NCBI GenBank assembly: GCA_044356825.1
Contig: JBIKVM010000143.1
Coordinates: 1 to 7,657, forward strand
DNA length: 7,657 bases
Direction of reading: 5' to 3'
Origin: JAUREX01 sp044356825
Lineage (GTDB): Bacteria > Pseudomonadota > Alphaproteobacteria > Rhodobacterales > Rhodobacteraceae
Program-made: the position numbers and the translations under genes
Part shown: positions 5,709 to 7,657 of the stretch, in pieces
How positions within the stretch are numbered: the stretch's first letter is position 1
Layout: every line of letters starts with the position of its first letter
Notes under the pieces: generated by a model
What the model was told of the DNA's origin: nothing
The model's database searches: none
The model's input: only the letters and a program-made list of their open reading frames with translations

Positions 5709-6455
5709 TCAGCCTTGGCTCGCCGTGAACGCCACATAAGCGTCCGACAGGTTGCGTGTGCCCGTCGCCGTCAGGAGTTCGGTAGGGCGTCCTTCGAACC
5801 GAACTTCACCGGCCACAAGGACCACAATTCTGTCGGCACTTGCCACTTCTTCAACAATATGGGTCGCCCACAGCACACTGACGCCCCGCTTGCGGACGAT
5901 GTCGGCTAGGTCGCGGACGAGGTTGCGCCGGGCCGCCGTGTCGAGCCCGGTCGTCGGTTCGTCGAGCAGCAGGAGCGACGGGTGCGACAACATGGCGCGC
6001 GCGATTTCGACCCGACGCTGGTTCCCGCCCGACAGCCGCCGCACATCCGTATCAAGTTGATCCGAGATGCCGAGCAACGTGCAGACGTCGGTGATTCGTT
6101 CCCTCAGACGGTCTCCCGAGAGACCGAAGAGCCCGCCGTGGAAGCGCAGATTGGCGCGCACCGAGATGTCAAGGTCAAGCGAGCGTGCCTGAAACACCAC
6201 ACCCAGGCGTTCCAGGATGGCACCCGGATCCTCGCGATAGCTAAGACCGAAGGCGCGCACCTCGCCCTCGTCGGGGGCAAACAGCCCCGCCGCGATCTGA
6301 AACAGTGTCGACTTGCCCGCTCCGTTTGGCCCCAAAAGCCCCACCACCTCGCCCGGTCCGACCCGGAGTCCGACACCGCGCAAGGCCGGACGGCGCGCAT
6401 AGGTCTTGACGATCGCGCGGAGGCTCAGCGCATCGGTTGTCTGCGTCGACATCAT
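5709..6455 (-). CDS. ABC transporter ATPase, ABC-2 / PQQ-alcohol-dehydrogenase-associated type
   Basis: The product is 248 residues, one complete nucleotide-binding domain. Walker A is GPNGAGKST (42-50), Q-loop Q89 (VVFQ), signature LSGGNQ (141-146), Walker B LLLLDEP (162-168) and the switch histidine H199 (ATHIVEE). The short form, the GLLGPNGAGKST start and the stretch VVFQARSLDLDISVRANL resemble the exporter-like ATPases known as partners of PQQ-dependent alcohol dehydrogenase systems (the family modelled as PQQ_ABC_ATP, from memory, not searched). It would drive a membrane permease in the inner membrane. ATG 6455 overlaps the stop of the preceding ATPase gene as ATGA and has AAGGGGG upstream, so translation is coupled. 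No permease follows it: the next gene is lysR. Its partner must lie upstream of the window, elsewhere, or be the adjacent permease. Transported substrate unknown. Confidence 0.92.
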   Translation of the reverse strand: MMSTQTTDALSLRAIVKTYARRPALRGVGLRVGPGEVVGLLGPNGAGKSTLFQIAAGLFAPDEGEVRAFGLSYREDPGAILERLGVVFQARSLDLDISVRANLRFHGGLFGLSGDRLRERITDVCTLLGISDQLDTDVRRLSGGNQRRVEIARAMLSHPSLLLLDEPTTGLDTAARRNLVRDLADIVRKRGVSVLWATHIVEEVASADRIVVLVAGEVRFEGRPTELLTATGTRNLSDAYVAFTASQG

Positions 6456-7195
6456 ACCTGCCCCCTTGCGGCGCTGCGGATCGTGGCCACGATCTCCGCC
6501 GTCTCGGCTTGCGTCGGCAGCGCGGCAGTCTTTTCGGGGCCGACTCTGATCGGAATGTCGGCGATGATCCCGGCCGGCCTCCCCGCAAGAAGGATAACCC
6601 TGTCCGCAAGGCGCGCCGCATCGCCCGGATCGTGCGAGACGAGGATCACGCTCGGCCGATGCGCCGCGAAGACGGCACGGAACATGGACTGAAGCGCCTC
6701 GACATTCTCGCGGTCGAGCGAAACGAAGGGTTCGTCGAGCAGCAAAAGTCCCGAGCGTACCGAGAGCGCGCGCGCAAGGCCCAGCCGGCGCTGCATTCCC
6801 CCCGACAACTCGCGCGGGAATGCCGGCTCGCAGCCCGCAAGCCCCACCTGCGTCAGAAGAGCTGCGACTTCGGCCGGCGTGATGTCGGGGCTGACGGCGC
6901 GGAGATTCGCCTCGGCCGTGAGCCAGGGCAGCAGGCGCGCGTCCTGGAAGACGTATCCCGGGATCGGCGCCTCGGCCGCGGGGACGCCCCCGATCCGCAC
7001 GCTGCCGCGAAAGCGACGCTCGGTCCCCGCGAGGATGCGCAGCAGCGTTGTCTTGCCGACGCCCGACGGGCCTATCAGCGCCACGACCTGTCCGGGTGCG
7101 ACCGACAGATGGATGTCGCGAAGGACGATTGCCGCATCATCCCCGTCGAACCCCATCCGCTCGATGTCGATCTCTACCGCTGGTCCGGTCGCCAC
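6452..7195 (-). CDS. ABC transporter ATPase, SsuB/TauB (nitrate/sulfonate/taurine) type
   Basis: The product is 247 residues from GTG 7195, which has GGAG nine bases upstream. Open frame further upstream is only the out-of-frame shadow of the permease gene. Walker A is GPSGVGKTT (42-50), Q-loop Q84 (VFQDARLLPW, characteristic of SsuB/TauB-like importers), signature LSGGMQRR (130-137), Walker B LLLLDEP (150-156) and switch H188 (SHD). It powers an inner-membrane importer with the permease encoded just upstream, whose last 22 bases it overlaps. This family imports sulfonates, taurine, nitrate, thiamine precursors and similar small molecules with a periplasmic binding protein. That protein is not in the window, so the substrate is open. 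Its stop overlaps the start of the next ATPase gene, so three transporter genes form one translationally coupled operon. Confidence 0.92.
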   Translation of the reverse strand: MATGPAVEIDIERMGFDGDDAAIVLRDIHLSVAPGQVVALIGPSGVGKTTLLRILAGTERRFRGSVRIGGVPAAEAPIPGYVFQDARLLPWLTAEANLRAVSPDITPAEVAALLTQVGLAGCEPAFPRELSGGMQRRLGLARALSVRSGLLLLDEPFVSLDRENVEALQSMFRAVFAAHRPSVILVSHDPGDAARLADRVILLAGRPAGIIADIPIRVGPEKTAALPTQAETAEIVATIRSAARGQV

Positions 7196-7657
7196 CGCAG
7201 GATGCTCCGCTCGAGGGGGCGCAGGGCGCCGTGTTCGATCGCCATGACGACGATGATGAAGACCGAGGTATAGGCGAGGATGCCTTTCATATCGAAGAAC
7301 TGATAGAAGATGCCGATCCGGAAGCCCACGCCGCCGTCCGAGCCCAGCACCTCGAACACCAGCACGATTTTCCAGATGAGCGACAGTCCCGTTCGCGCCG
7401 CGGCCAACAGGAAGGGCAGCAGCTGCGGCAGCAGCACGAGCCGTAGCCGGCGCAGGAGCGGCATGCGGAATGCCTCGGCCAACTCGTCGTATTCGGCAAG
7501 GAAGTTGCGCACCCCCTCCCGCACGGTGGTGGTGACGAGCGGGGTCTTGTTGATGACGACCGCGAGCACGAGCGCGAATTCCGAAAGGCCGAGCCAGATG
7601 TAGCAGATGATCGCAATGACGATCGCGGGCAGGTTCATCCCGACGACGATCCATCCC
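7174..7657 (-). CDS. ABC transporter permease, SsuC/TauC type, N-terminal part outside the window
   Basis: The last 160 or so residues of a binding-protein-dependent permease are present, ending at TAG 7174-7176. An ATG at 7638 is in frame, but coding continues upstream (residues WIVVG precede it) and family members are about 250 residues, so the N-terminus is cut by the window edge. Visible hydrophobic segments are IVIAIICYIWLGL, FALVLAVVI, LIWKIVLVFEVLG and YTSVFIIVVMAIEHGAL. The cytoplasmic coupling loop is EYDELAEAFRMPLLRRLRLV followed by LLPQLLPFLLAAARTGL, matching the EAA-loop pattern that contacts the ATPase. It pairs with the SsuB/TauB-like ATPase that overlaps its 3' end. Small-molecule importer; substrate undetermined. 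Confidence 0.9.
   Translation of the reverse strand, partial: GWIVVGMNLPAIVIAIICYIWLGLSEFALVLAVVINKTPLVTTTVREGVRNFLAEYDELAEAFRMPLLRRLRLVLLPQLLPFLLAAARTGLSLIWKIVLVFEVLGSDGGVGFRIGIFYQFFDMKGILAYTSVFIIVVMAIEHGALRPLERSILRWRPDQR

Noticed and set aside
7196..7654. N-terminal extension of the SsuB-like ATPase frame up to 7654
   Set aside because: The extra 150 or so residues are arginine/histidine/alanine-rich nonsense overlapping the permease gene in another frame; the GTG at 7195 has a ribosome-binding site and gives the normal family length.
1..7657. CRISPR array, tRNA, insertion sequence or attachment site
   Set aside because: No regularly spaced direct repeats, tRNA-like cloverleaf, transposase or flanking terminal repeats were seen on either strand.

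Overview
The window is high-GC, gene-dense DNA. Its PQQ alcohol-dehydrogenase context, GTG starts and gene styles suggest an alphaproteobacterium, probably a Rhodobacterales/Paracoccus-like organism. This assignment is inference from gene content, since the window has no rRNA or other taxonomic marker. Every gene except the first lies on the minus strand, so transcription runs mostly right to left.

Layout from right to left: (1) 7657-5709 is an ABC transporter block. It holds a truncated SsuC/TauC-type permease, an SsuB/TauB-type ATPase overlapping it by 22 bases, and a second ATPase of the ABC-2/PQQ-alcohol-dehydrogenase-associated type that overlaps the first by ATGA. (2) 5574-4492 is a LysR-family regulator with an unusually long C-terminus. 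(3) 4378-3779 is an unrecognised four-helix membrane protein with its own promoter and a strong UUCG-loop terminator. (4) 3539-1788 is a periplasmic PQQ-dependent alcohol dehydrogenase (quinoprotein) carrying the D-Y-D motif associated with lanthanide binding. It is followed by a UUCG-loop hairpin, a single-haem secreted cytochrome c (1706-1215), and a secreted four-cysteine protein of unknown function (1207-476). (5) The left edge (1-473, plus strand) is the 3' part of a pentapeptide-repeat protein whose stop lies only 2 bases from the convergent stop of the secreted protein.

The likely working unit is a periplasmic alcohol or aldehyde oxidation system. The quinoprotein would oxidise a substrate and pass electrons to the cytochrome c, with the secreted protein and the membrane protein as accessory parts. 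The most informative signal found by reading the DNA is an operator-promoter module present twice, upstream of the dehydrogenase (3585-3629) and upstream of the membrane protein (4483-4527). Each copy is a CCWAT-N7-ATWGG dyad whose two arms change together, followed by AAAATCCA and, exactly 14 bases on, a TGC-extended -10-like hexamer. This ties the membrane protein to the quinoprotein as one regulon. The neighbouring LysR protein is the obvious, but unproven, candidate regulator.
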